Positions 1 through 8,244 of a stretch of 64,000 bases of DNA are shown here, piece by piece. A program made the translations under genes and the position numbers. Source of the DNA: SHLQ01 sp033344795 (GTDB taxonomy: Bacteria; Actinomycetota; Acidimicrobiia; Acidimicrobiales; SHLQ01); assembly GCA_033344795.1 (NCBI GenBank), contig JAWPMS010000001.1:3410001-3474000 (forward strand). The letters run 5' to 3'. The notes under the pieces were generated by a model that made no database searches, was not told where the DNA came from, and saw only the letters and a program-made list of their open reading frames with translations. Positions within the stretch are counted from its first letter, which is position 1. Each line of letters opens with the position of its first letter.

Positions 1-527
1 ACGAACTCGTCCTCGAGGGCAAGGTGATCGAAATCGGGTGTTCGAACATGAGTGCCGAGCAGATGGCCGAAGCTGCGGCGGCAAGTCGCGATGGTGAGTT
101 GGCGCGTTTCGTGAGCAACCAGATCGAATACAGCATGGTCAATCGCGAAGTCGAGACCAACGGGTCCGTCGAGGTCGCAGTTGACGAGAACATCGCGCTC
201 CTCCCGTTCTATCCACTCGCCAGTGGCCTGCTGACCGGGAAGAAACGTCAGGGCCAACCGGTCGAGGGGCGTCTCAACATGGACCGCTACCAACGGTTCT
301 TGTCCGATGACAACTATGCCGTCGCGGAGCGGCTTCGAGCCTTCGCCGATCGAGTGGGCCAAGAGATGTCGGTCATCGCCTTGGCCTGGGTGCTGGCGCA
401 GCCCGCCGTGCCCGCCGTGACGCCCGGAGCAACGAAACCCGAGCAGGTCGTCAGCAATGCCAAGGCTTCCGACTGGGTCCCGAGCGAGGCAGAGCTCGCC
501 GAGCTGCGCGAGCTGCTCGCGACATGA
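1..527 (+). CDS. Aldo/keto reductase, C-terminal part (5' end outside window)
   Basis: This is the last ~175 residues of an NADPH-dependent aldo/keto reductase; the frame is already open at base 3. Family motifs seen are EIGCSN, the NQIEYSMVNRE strand (normally the nicotinamide-stacking region), LPFYPLASGLLTGK, and the NADPH-binding PGATKPEQVVSNAKA loop near the C-terminus. The catalytic Asp/Tyr/Lys/His tetrad lies upstream of the window and cannot be checked. The protein probably reduces a cytosolic aldehyde or ketone. It ends with TGA, 52 bases before the YtoQ gene on the same strand. Confidence 0.88.
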   Translation, partial: ELVLEGKVIEIGCSNMSAEQMAEAAAASRDGELARFVSNQIEYSMVNREVETNGSVEVAVDENIALLPFYPLASGLLTGKKRQGQPVEGRLNMDRYQRFLSDDNYAVAERLRAFADRVGQEMSVIALAWVLAQPAVPAVTPGATKPEQVVSNAKASDWVPSEAELAELRELLAT

Positions 528-579
528 CCCTTCATCCCTGAGTACCATTTCACCGCGACAGCACATCTGGAGAGCAACA

Positions 580-1035
580 ATGAACAAATCTTGGAACGTT
601 TATCTATCCGGCGAGATTCACAGCGACTGGCGTGAACGAATCTTGGAGATCACGTCGAACGCCGGGCTGGATGTGACCTATTCGGCGCCGGTCACCGACC
701 ATCAGTCCTCAGACGACTGCGGCGTCGCGATCCTCGGCAAGGAGGAGGACGAGTTCTGGCACGATCACAAGGGAGCCAAGATCAATGCGATCCGTACGCG
801 CACGCTGATTCAAGACGCCGACGTCGTCGTGGTTCGATTCGGCGAGAAGTACCGACAGTGGAACGCAGCGTTCGATGCTGGTTATGCGGCGGCTCTTGGC
901 ACCCCGCTCATCGTGCTCCACCCCGATGAACACCGCCACGCGCTCAAAGAGGTCGACGCTGCGGCGCTCGCCGTGGCCGAGTCGCCAGAACAGGTCGCGG
1001 AGATTCTCAGCTACGTCATCACCGGCAAGCTCTAG
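580..1035 (+). CDS. ytoQ: YtoQ family protein (nucleoside 2-deoxyribosyltransferase-like fold)
   Basis: A 151-residue protein. The N-terminal VYLSGEIHSDWRERI motif, the DADVVVVRFGEKYRQWNAAFDAGYAAALG core and the LIVLHPDEHRHALKEVD segment are hallmarks of the YtoQ family. The family resembles nucleoside 2-deoxyribosyltransferases in fold, but its reaction is unknown. Translation could be opened further upstream, but homology to the family begins at this ATG. The gene lies between an aldo/keto reductase and a peroxiredoxin on the same strand, 13 bases before the latter. Family assignment is fairly sure; biochemical role is not. Confidence 0.85.
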   Translation: MNKSWNVYLSGEIHSDWRERILEITSNAGLDVTYSAPVTDHQSSDDCGVAILGKEEDEFWHDHKGAKINAIRTRTLIQDADVVVVRFGEKYRQWNAAFDAGYAAALGTPLIVLHPDEHRHALKEVDAAALAVAESPEQVAEILSYVITGKL

Positions 1036-1048
1036 GCTCCGGCTCGAG

Positions 1049-1537
1049 ATGACAACTGAAGATGGGCCATCGGTTGGAGAGGTCGCTCCAGACTTCGAGC
1101 TGAGGCGCACGTTCGAAGAGACGATTTCCCTCTCGGACTTGCGCAGCAAGGGCCCAGTCGTCGTGGCGTTCTACGTCTTCGACTTCGGCAACCTTTGACG
1201 AGCTGAATTGTCCCAGTTGGGACAGTACCTGCCCGAGATTCGAAGCATGGGCGCCGAGGTGGTCGCCATTTCGGTGAGCGCTATTTATGCCCAACAGGCC
1301 TTCGCGGAGTCACTCGGTGTCGACTTTGCGCTTCTCTCGGACTGGGGTGGCAACGTCACCCGTTCCTATGGGGTCGAGTACGACTCGTGGAAGGGCCATG
1401 TGGGGCTCGCCAAACGGTCGGTGTTCGTCATCGACCAAGCGGGCGTGGTGCGCTATCGATGGGTGACCGAAGACGCGAGTGTGCAACCCGACTTCGATCA
1501 GGTCACCGCACAGCTCGCTGAAATCAACATCGATTAG
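1049..1537 (+). CDS. Peroxiredoxin with in-frame TGA at the peroxidatic Cys position (candidate selenoprotein)
   Basis: Reading through the TGA at 1196-1198 gives one continuous 162-residue AhpC/TSA-family protein. Residues 1-49 hold the N-terminal strands (VGEVAPDFELR, then GPVVVAFYVFDFGNL). The TGA is codon 50. Reading resumes in the same frame with RAELSQLGQYLPEIRSMGAEVVAISV and SVFVID. In AhpE-type peroxiredoxins the segment is AFTGIC-QGELDQL, so the TGA sits exactly on the peroxidatic Cys. Arg123 (KRSVFVID) matches the conserved active-site Arg. No other Cys is present, so it would be a 1-Cys/1-Sec enzyme. The usual Thr three residues before Cys is Gly here. A hairpin fitting the bacterial SECIS rules follows the TGA. 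The alternative is a nonsense mutation (one base from TGC/TGT). No selA, selB, selC or selD is in the window. Confidence 0.8.
1207..1226 (+). promoter_or_regulatory. Candidate bacterial SECIS hairpin
   Basis: Directly downstream of the in-frame TGA, bases 1207-1214 pair with 1219-1226 (AUUGUCCC with GGGACAGU, one U-G wobble), closing a four-base AGUU loop at 1215-1218. The loop has G at its second base, and 16 bases separate the UGA from the loop. Known bacterial SECIS elements need a short stem, a G within the first two loop bases and roughly 16-37 bases from UGA to loop, so this fits at the short limit. The hairpin lies inside the coding sequence, as expected for SelB-dependent selenocysteine insertion. 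No folding program was run. Confidence 0.65.
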
Positions 1538-1605
1538 CCTGTACCCACCTTTGTGGGTTGGGCCGTATGGCTCATCCGTGGACGGCTCGTGCCGATTGAA
1601 GCGGT

Positions 1606-3432
1606 GTGGTGCAATCCAATGACAAACGTCGCGCAAACGGAGATGTCGGCTCGCTGATTCCGATTCTCCGTCGGCTGTTCGGCGGTATGTATCGTCGCCT
1701 CGGGATTGTCGTTGCGGCATCGTTCTTGAGTGGCCTGGTGCAGGCGATCGTCTTGATGATCGTGGTCGGTGTCGGCATTTCCGTCACGGCCGATGTTTCG
1801 GGGCTGACGTCGACATCGCTCCTACCGGATTCGCTCTTCAGCACGACGACAGGTGCGGTGGCCATCGGACTCGGCTTGCTTGGACTCGTCGTCGTTCTCG
1901 ACGTCACTGCCAGCGTCGTCGCGGCTCGGATGTCGTCCGACGTGCTGACCCGCGAGCGGGTTGGGGCGTACCGCTCGTACACCGCGTCGACGTGGTCCAC
2001 CCAGGAGGCCGAACGCGATGGTCACCTGCAAGAACTCATGTCAAAGAACGCTGGGTGGTCGGGCACCGCGATGAACAGCGCGTCGAACGGAGCCATCGCC
2101 GGGTGCGGCCTCATCGCGCTGGGCCTGTCGGCGTTTGTCGCATCTCCATTCGTCGCGGCCGCGCTCGTGGTCGTCTTTGGTGCACTGCTGATCGCGTCTC
2201 GTCCGCTCGCAAGTGCCGTCCGTCGTCGCACCGAGGTGCTCTCGGAGTTGAACGTCGACTTCGCAAATCAGATCGCTCGCAACGTCGGTCTGGCTCGAGA
2301 CATACGAACCTTTGACGTGGAGGCGGAGGTCGCTTCTGAGGTCGGCAGCGTCATCCGAATCATCTCGAAACGGTGGGTGAGTATTCGGGTCATGAACCGA
2401 CTTGCGCCCATGATCTTCCGCAGCGCCGCGCTTTTTGTGATGCTGGGTGTCCTGCTGATCCTCGAGCTGACCGACGCCGGTGACCTCGCAGCTCTCGGCA
2501 CGGTCGTCGTGATCGGTCTCCGCGCGCTCGGATACGCGGGCGCCGTCCAACGCAGCTATCAAGAGTTGCAGAATGCGTCGCCATGGCTCGACCAACTGTG
2601 GGAACGCACCGGCACGTTCGACGGTGATGTGGCCGATCGTGGCACCGAGGTACTTGAACGCATCGACGAGTTGGCCTTCGACGATGTCGGGTTTCGTTAT
2701 CGACCAGACGCCTCGAACCAGGCTTCAGACGGATCAACGGATGAAACACTCGAGACCGAGGTCTTGAGCTCGCTCAACTTTCGCGTCGCGCGCGGTGAAG
2801 CCGTCGGCATCGTCGGCCCTTCTGGTGCGGGTAAGTCCACGCTGGTGAAACTGCTCTTGCGACTACACGACCCCGAATCGGGTGACCTGCTTGTGAACGG
2901 ACGTTCCGCCCGCACGACTCGGTTGTCCGACTGGTATTCGCGTGTGGGGTACGTGCCGCAAGATGTCTCGACCTTCAATGGGACCGTTGCCGAGAACATC
3001 GCCTTCTTCCGGCCGGGTGTACCCCGCGATCAGCTTGTCAGAGCGGCTCAGCGGGCGCACCTGCACGAAGAGATCATGGCGTTTCCAAACGGCTACGACA
3101 CGCCGGTGGGGGAGCGCCTTGGCCGTCTCTCGGGAGGGCAGCGCCAACGGCTCGCCCTCGCTCGAGCGCTCGTCGGCGACCCCGATGTTCTCGTGCTCGA
3201 CGAACCAACGAGCGCGCTCGACATGCAGTCGGAGACGCTGGTGCAGGAGACCATCGACGAGCTGCGTGGCACGCTCACATTGTTCGTCATCGCGCATCGC
3301 ATCTCGACACTCAGCTCGTGCGAAAAGATCGTCGTTCTCGAAAACGGCAGGGTGACCGCGTTGGACTCGCCGGATCGGGTCCGCGAAACGAACGACTTCT
3401 TCCGCGAGGCCACCCGTCTCGCCCGATTGTGA
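1606..3432 (+). CDS. ABC exporter, fused permease and ATPase (MsbA/polysaccharide-type)
   Basis: A 608-residue half-transporter. Residues 1-330 form the membrane domain with hydrophobic segments starting near 31 (RLGIVVAASFLSGLVQAIVL). Residues 350-608 form the ATPase: Walker A GPSGAGKST near 404-412, Q-loop VGYVPQDVSTFNGTVAENI, signature LSGGQRQR near 508, Walker B VLVLDEPTSALD near 531, and the H-loop (FVIAHRIST). The likely role is ATP-driven export of a lipid-linked or glycan substrate as a homodimer. The GTG start is followed at once by a second GTG. Its stop overlaps the start of the glycosyltransferase gene, which links it to surface polysaccharide assembly. Confidence 0.92.
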   Translation: MVQSNDKRRANGDVGSLIPILRRLFGGMYRRLGIVVAASFLSGLVQAIVLMIVVGVGISVTADVSGLTSTSLLPDSLFSTTTGAVAIGLGLLGLVVVLDVTASVVAARMSSDVLTRERVGAYRSYTASTWSTQEAERDGHLQELMSKNAGWSGTAMNSASNGAIAGCGLIALGLSAFVASPFVAAALVVVFGALLIASRPLASAVRRRTEVLSELNVDFANQIARNVGLARDIRTFDVEAEVASEVGSVIRIISKRWVSIRVMNRLAPMIFRSAALFVMLGVLLILELTDAGDLAALGTVVVIGLRALGYAGAVQRSYQELQNASPWLDQLWERTGTFDGDVADRGTEVLERIDELAFDDVGFRYRPDASNQASDGSTDETLETEVLSSLNFRVARGEAVGIVGPSGAGKSTLVKLLLRLHDPESGDLLVNGRSARTTRLSDWYSRVGYVPQDVSTFNGTVAENIAFFRPGVPRDQLVRAAQRAHLHEEIMAFPNGYDTPVGERLGRLSGGQRQRLALARALVGDPDVLVLDEPTSALDMQSETLVQETIDELRGTLTLFVIAHRISTLSSCEKIVVLENGRVTALDSPDRVRETNDFFREATRLARL

Positions 3433-4298
3433 GCCCGACCATGCGCACACGTGATGCGGCTCCTGCCGCGCGACCGATCGAGGCCACCGTCATGGTCCTC
3501 ACCCACAACTCGGCGGCCACGCTCGACTCCGCTCTCGAGTCGGTGTCGGACTTCGCCGAGATCATCGTCTGTGACGGAGCGAGTTCTGATGCGACGCGGG
3601 ACATTGCGATCCAACACGGAGCGACCCTTCTCGAGCAGGACTCCGCGTACACCGATGACGATGGCCGCTTGCTCGACTATGGAGGCGTACGCCATCAAGT
3701 TGTGCAGTCCGCCACGAAGCCATGGATCTTTCATCTCGATGCTGATGAAATCGCCACGCCCGAGCTCACGGAGGCCATCGCCGGCCTCGATGAAGCGGAG
3801 TGTTCGGCCGTTGCGTTTCGATGTTCGGCGCGTCATCTCGTCGGAAACGTCCCCATTCGGTCTGCGGCCAACTACCCGATGTTGTTCACACGGGTGTTCC
3901 ATCGCGAGTCGGTCACCGGATATCACGGGCCGATCAACGAACACCCGATGTTCAACGACGACGCAGAGGTGGCAGACATCGCCGGCGAGTTCCTCATTCC
4001 ACTGCCACCGCTTCGGACCGTGTTGCGAAAGTGGGTTCGCTACCAGCGGATCATCGCGAGGGACAGTTACGCAGACGCGGTCACGGACCCGATCACCCAG
4101 TTCCGCCAAGATCTCCGAGTCACGCGATGGTTGGCCTGGCGAATTTGGAAGACGCACCGCGTCGAACCCGGACCTCACATGCCGATGCGCTACGACCTCT
4201 CGAGGGTTGGGTTTCATCTCGCCAGTTCTTGCACGGGTCTGACGTGCCGGGTCGCCGCACGACTCTTCTCGAGCGTGCCGAGCGGGACGGCGTCATGA
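3429..4298 (+). CDS. Glycosyltransferase family 2
   Basis: A 289-residue cytosolic glycosyltransferase of the WaaE-like family 2 type. The GT-A fold is shown by VMVLTHNSAATLDSAL, the nucleotide-binding IIVCDGASSDATRDIA, and the DXD-like FHLDADE that holds the metal and sugar nucleotide. The GTG start overlaps the ABC exporter stop (GTGA); an ATG at 3441 is an alternative start. The 3' end overlaps the pyruvyl transferase start by ATGA. It likely adds a sugar to the glycan that the neighbouring exporter handles. The sugar specificity cannot be told. Confidence 0.88.
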   Translation: MSPTMRTRDAAPAARPIEATVMVLTHNSAATLDSALESVSDFAEIIVCDGASSDATRDIAIQHGATLLEQDSAYTDDDGRLLDYGGVRHQVVQSATKPWIFHLDADEIATPELTEAIAGLDEAECSAVAFRCSARHLVGNVPIRSAANYPMLFTRVFHRESVTGYHGPINEHPMFNDDAEVADIAGEFLIPLPPLRTVLRKWVRYQRIIARDSYADAVTDPITQFRQDLRVTRWLAWRIWKTHRVEPGPHMPMRYDLSRVGFHLASSCTGLTCRVAARLFSSVPSGTAS

Positions 4299-5395
4299 GC
4301 ATTCGCACCCAGGTCGAGCGGCGTATCGCTCCGACGCAAACCACCGTTCGATATCTCCGTACCTCTCCCAGCAGCATCCGATATCTGGGCTGGCTGGGGC
4401 AACACAATCTCGGCGACGAGGCGGTTCATCAAGCCCTTCAGTATTATCTTGCGCCACACGAGCTCGCGTGGCGCCCGGAACGTGTACCGGGACTTCTGGA
4501 CAGTCGTGCACGAAGGGGGAGTCACGCCCTCACCGTGCTCGGTGGTGGCACGCTCATCGGTGGACGATACGTCTCGGACTTCACCGAGGAATCGGATGCG
4601 TCACGTCGGGCGATCTTTGGCTCCGGCGTCATCGATCCGACCTTTCCCCACAGCTACCGCAATGGCTTCGAACCGCTCGATCGTTGGATCGAGGCCATGG
4701 AGGGGATTGCAGTTCTCGGCGTGCGAGGGCCGCACTCTCAACAGATTCTCGCGGACCGAGGTGTCGACGCGCCGGTGCTCGGCGACCCCGTCGCAGCATT
4801 CGTTCAGGACGAACGTCATTGGCGCCCGGTGAGCAAGGAAGCAGGGTTCGAACGGGTGCTTGGCGTGAACGTTGGCCAGTCCGCAGGCGGGATGTATGGT
4901 TCCGAGCTCGACATGTTGAAGCACACCGCAGACACGGTGCGCTCCTACGTCGACCGTGGATGGACCATCGAGTATTTCGTGGTGTGGCCAGAGGATCTGG
5001 CGGTCACGAAGATCTTCGCTCGCGATGTCGGCACGCGTGATGCCGCCATTCATCGAATCTACGATCGAGCGACAGACTTTCTCGCCGCGAGCCGACACCT
5101 CGACGCGTTTGTTGGTTTGAAGTTGCATGCGGTCGCTCTGGCTGCGTGCGCCGGGGTGCCGAGCGCATCCATTGCGTATCAGCCGAAGTGCCTCGACTTC
5201 CTCGCGTCCCTTGGGCTCGAGCGACTCGCTGTCCGATCGGACCAGATGTCACGGGGCGAACTCGCCAGGGTTATCGACGAGTTGATCGATGATGGAGAGG
5301 CAATCTCACAAACAGCGATCGGTTCGTTGGGCGATCTGCGAGATCGACAAGTGGAAGCTGCCGCAGTGCTCACCGGCCTCATCGACCGGCCCTAG
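4295..5395 (+). CDS. Polysaccharide pyruvyl transferase family protein
   Basis: A 366-residue protein of the polysaccharide pyruvyl transferase family, which attaches pyruvate ketals from PEP to glycans. Seen are the N-terminal GQHNLGDEAVHQAL (GDE motif), the LGGGTLIGG turn, and the C-terminal FVGLKLHAVALAACAGVPS segment, matching the family's RLHA-ALA-AGVP motif, with IAYQPK after it. The ATGA overlap with the glycosyltransferase supports this start. It closes a three-gene glycan unit with the exporter and glycosyltransferase. Its stop overlaps by 4 bases the stop of the convergent SDR gene. Confidence 0.87.
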   Translation: MSIRTQVERRIAPTQTTVRYLRTSPSSIRYLGWLGQHNLGDEAVHQALQYYLAPHELAWRPERVPGLLDSRARRGSHALTVLGGGTLIGGRYVSDFTEESDASRRAIFGSGVIDPTFPHSYRNGFEPLDRWIEAMEGIAVLGVRGPHSQQILADRGVDAPVLGDPVAAFVQDERHWRPVSKEAGFERVLGVNVGQSAGGMYGSELDMLKHTADTVRSYVDRGWTIEYFVVWPEDLAVTKIFARDVGTRDAAIHRIYDRATDFLAASRHLDAFVGLKLHAVALAACAGVPSASIAYQPKCLDFLASLGLERLAVRSDQMSRGELARVIDELIDDGEAISQTAIGSLGDLRDRQVEAAAVLTGLIDRP

Positions 5396-6150
5396 GTGGC
5401 GCTCATCCCGCCGTCGGCATAGAGGACGTGGCCGGTGATCGAGTTCGCCATCGGCGACGCGAGAAACAGCACTGGCCCAACGGTCACATCGCTCGGTGTC
5501 AGCACGCCCTGCGGAATCCGTTGAGCGAAACCCTCGATGATCGCGGGATCGCTGAAGGCCGGCGCCATGAGGGCGGTGTTGGTGGGACCGGGAGCGACGG
5601 CGTTCACGGTGACCCCGGTACGTCCCCATTCCACTGCGAGCGACTTGGTGATCGAGATGATCGCCGCTTTCGAGGCGTTGTACGCGACCTGCAGTGCCGA
5701 GCCGCGGTTGCCAGCGTTCGACGCGTAGTTGATGATTCGACCTCGTCCCCGTTCAGCCATGTGACGACCGACCTGCTGAGAGAGAAGCCAGGTTCCCTTC
5801 ACGTTCACCGCCATCGTTCGATCGAAGTCCGCTTCTGAGAGGTCGGCCGCCGCGACACGTACGTACACGGCAGCCGTGTTGACGAGTACGTCGATGTGAC
5901 CGTGTTCGGTCCAGATGTGTTCGGTCAGCTGCTCGACCGCAGTTGCGTCGCACACGTCGAGCGCCGCAGATGTTGCGTGATCCCCGGCGTGCGCGGCAAC
6001 CTCGGCTGCGGCGTCACCGTCGAGGTCGGCGACGATGACGTGAGCACCCGCGCCGGCGAAGGCCAACGCGACCTCCCGGCCGATACCTCCCGCACCTCCG
6101 GTGATCAGGACGACCTGTTCGGAGAAGTCGAACCATGCATCTGTGTCCAT
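5392..6150 (-). CDS. SDR family NAD(P)-dependent oxidoreductase
   Basis: A classical 252-residue short-chain dehydrogenase. The cofactor motif TGGAGGIG is at 17-24, Asp42 in VADLDGD suggests NAD preference, and the catalytic Ser144, Tyr157 and Lys161 are present (YNASK). The NNAG motif reads NTAA. The C-terminal NSITGHVLYADGG is typical. It is last of three minus-strand genes after a D-hydroxyacid dehydrogenase and a TauD-type dioxygenase. It probably oxidises a hydroxyl group of a catabolic intermediate. An AAAGG ribosome site precedes the ATG. Confidence 0.93.
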   Translation of the reverse strand: MDTDAWFDFSEQVVLITGGAGGIGREVALAFAGAGAHVIVADLDGDAAAEVAAHAGDHATSAALDVCDATAVEQLTEHIWTEHGHIDVLVNTAAVYVRVAAADLSEADFDRTMAVNVKGTWLLSQQVGRHMAERGRGRIINYASNAGNRGSALQVAYNASKAAIISITKSLAVEWGRTGVTVNAVAPGPTNTALMAPAFSDPAIIEGFAQRIPQGVLTPSDVTVGPVLFLASPMANSITGHVLYADGGMSAT

Positions 6151-6185
6151 AAGATTTGACCTTTCTTGCGGTGGTGTCGAGATGC

Positions 6186-7028
6186 CTAGAAGGGCGCCTC
6201 ATCGCCAGCGATGGTGATCCGGTGCATACGTCGACGTTGCCCCTGGTAGTCATCGATTGCATAGTGCTGCACGCAACGATTGTCCCAAATGCCGACGGTG
6301 CCTTCTTGCCATCGGAAGCGGCACGTGAACTCCTGGCGAGTGCCGTGCGCGTACAGGAACTCCAGTAGGGGAGCGCTCTCGTCCTTCGTGAGACCTTCGA
6401 TCTCTATCGAGTGCGCCCCGACGTTGAGCGCCTTGCGGCCACTCTCGGGGTGCGTCCGGATGAGCGGGTGGTGCGCACGGGTCTGCACATCACCTGGATC
6501 CTTCTGTCTCATCCCGCTCAGCTCGTCGAAGCGGGGCACACGTTGATCGCCGATATTGAGCACCCGCAGGTCAGCGAGTAGCTGTTTCATGCCGTCAGAC
6601 AATGCGTCGTATGCGTGGTACATGCTCGCATAGGCCGTGTCACCGCCAGCGGAGGGCAACTCGAGCGCGTACAACATCGTGGCCTTTGGCGGGATCGCGA
6701 TGAAGCTCGAATCGGTGTGCCACTGGCTGCCGAAGGCGTACGTGTCCTCTGGCTCCTTCAAGACCTGCAAGATCTCGGGGTGATCAGGCAGGCCCTGCAT
6801 GTACGGATAGAGCATGATGTCGCCCCATCGTCTGGCAAAGGAGATGTACGTCTCTTCGTCGAGCTCTTGATCGCGGATGAAGATCACTTGGTGGGTGATG
6901 AACGCTCGATGGATCTCGTCGAACTGTGCATCGGTCAAGGCACCGAGGTCGACACCCGACACCTCGGCCCCGAGCGATCCAGCCACTGGCTGAACTCGGA
7001 GAGACGCATACACATCCGACGTCGACAT
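6186..7028 (-). CDS. TauD/TfdA family 2-oxoglutarate-dependent dioxygenase
   Basis: A 280-residue Fe(II)/2-oxoglutarate dioxygenase of the TauD/TfdA type. The metal ligands are His104 and Asp106 (QWHTDSSF) and His255 (QHYAIDDY). The arginines of QRRRMHR near 264-270 would bind 2-oxoglutarate. The family hydroxylates small acids or sulfonates, often releasing a sulfite, alcohol or phenol leaving group. Five bases separate it from the upstream D-hydroxyacid dehydrogenase gene, and 35 from the SDR downstream, so the three are co-transcribed. The substrate is not evident. Confidence 0.92.
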   Translation of the reverse strand: MSTSDVYASLRVQPVAGSLGAEVSGVDLGALTDAQFDEIHRAFITHQVIFIRDQELDEETYISFARRWGDIMLYPYMQGLPDHPEILQVLKEPEDTYAFGSQWHTDSSFIAIPPKATMLYALELPSAGGDTAYASMYHAYDALSDGMKQLLADLRVLNIGDQRVPRFDELSGMRQKDPGDVQTRAHHPLIRTHPESGRKALNVGAHSIEIEGLTKDESAPLLEFLYAHGTRQEFTCRFRWQEGTVGIWDNRCVQHYAIDDYQGQRRRMHRITIAGDEAPF

Positions 7029-7033
7029 AGGCG

Positions 7034-8059
7034 CTATCCAATCACCTCATCGTTCCTGGCCTCTCCACCGTAGACCTCTGGGTTGAGGATGTCGAAGGGC
7101 TTCTTGCCGTTCAGGAAACGTTCAATGTTGTTCACCGTGCGCATCGCCATCTCGTCGCGCGTCTCGCGCGCTGCCGAGCCCATGTGAGGTGTGAGCACGA
7201 CGTTCGGCAGGTCGTAGAAGCCTGGCAGAGGGCCGGGGTTCGGCTCAGGCACCTCGGTCTCGTACACATCGAGCCCGGCGCCGAAGATTCGACCCTCCTG
7301 CAACGCCTTCAGCAAGGCAGCCTCGTCGATGATCGGTCCTCGAGACGTATTGATCACGATGGCGGTCGGCTTCATGAGCGAAATGAGTTCCTCGCCGATG
7401 AGACCCTTGGTCTCCGCGGTGAGCGCGGGGCACAACATCACGAAATCGGCTTCCATGCAGAGGTCTTCGAGCGACCGATATTCCGCGTTGCCGAGGACAA
7501 ATTCCTGCGAGGGACTGAGCCGTTCACGTTTGGTGTAGATGATGTCCATCTCACACGCCGCAGCGCGCTTGGCCACGTGAGAGCCGATCGTGCCCATGCC
7601 AACAATGCCGAGGGTCTTGCCGTACAGCCGAGATCCCAAGAATGTGGTCGCCTGGTTCTGTGTCCACTTGCCGTCACGGAGAAACTGACCGGCTTCTTGG
7701 AGCCGCCAGGCAGTTGTGAGAAGCATGGCGAACGTGAACTCGGCAGCCGTCTTGCTGACGAAGTTCGGAAGCCCCGAAACCGGGATGCCTCGTGCCGTGC
7801 ACGCGGCCTGGTCAACGAAGGTGGCCTTCATGTGCATTGCGGCGACGAACTTCAGCTGCTTGGCGGCCGCAATGACATCGGCATCGAACTCGACCTCGCC
7901 GAGCGCATACATGATGTCAGCATCGGAGACCGCCGCGATGATCTCGTCCTTGGGCATCGGCCCGTCGGTTCCGGGCCAGATGGTCACATCTCCGAGCGTG
8001 TGCAGCTTCTCTGTGGCGCTCTCGGAAATAGCCTGTGGGACAAAAATTTTGGGGGTCAT
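7034..8059 (-). CDS. D-2-hydroxyacid dehydrogenase family protein
   Basis: A 341-residue NAD-dependent 2-hydroxyacid dehydrogenase. The Rossmann motif is GIVGMGTIG (residues 151-159). The catalytic Arg (NTSRGPIIDEAAL), Glu (GLDVYETEVPEP) and His (LTPHMGSAA) are all seen. It interconverts a 2-oxoacid and a D-2-hydroxyacid in the cytosol. The chosen ATG begins MTPKIFVPQ, where family homology starts; a longer reading exists but is unlike the family. Its start lies in an AT-rich stretch shared with the divergent MFS gene, with a partial match to the regional operator motif. Confidence 0.92.
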   Translation of the reverse strand: MTPKIFVPQAISESATEKLHTLGDVTIWPGTDGPMPKDEIIAAVSDADIMYALGEVEFDADVIAAAKQLKFVAAMHMKATFVDQAACTARGIPVSGLPNFVSKTAAEFTFAMLLTTAWRLQEAGQFLRDGKWTQNQATTFLGSRLYGKTLGIVGMGTIGSHVAKRAAACEMDIIYTKRERLSPSQEFVLGNAEYRSLEDLCMEADFVMLCPALTAETKGLIGEELISLMKPTAIVINTSRGPIIDEAALLKALQEGRIFGAGLDVYETEVPEPNPGPLPGFYDLPNVVLTPHMGSAARETRDEMAMRTVNNIERFLNGKKPFDILNPEVYGGEARNDEVIG

Positions 8060-8244
8060 ATATTTTGTACGATCTCGTGAGGTGTGGTCGAGACTGTATG
8101 CAACTAGCGGCTGCCGCGCCAGAAGTTCCTCCGTGGATGCAGCGGTTTCCACTACGCTTGGGACCCTAGGGTCAGCTTCCCAACGCAGCCACGGTTCACC
8201 CCGTTTGGCTAGGTGGGCGAGGCCATCGGAATGGTGATCCAAGC

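Noticed and set aside
1196..1198. The TGA as the true end of a short peptide, with a separate gene from 1208
   Set aside because: Both parts are in the same frame and each is an incomplete half of one peroxiredoxin. The downstream TTG at 1208 has no ribosome site, and the break is exactly at the catalytic residue.
3093..4217. Long open frame on the minus strand opposite the glycosyltransferase
   Set aside because: No family resemblance, arginine-rich composition typical of antisense frames in high-G+C DNA, and the plus-strand gene has clear motifs.
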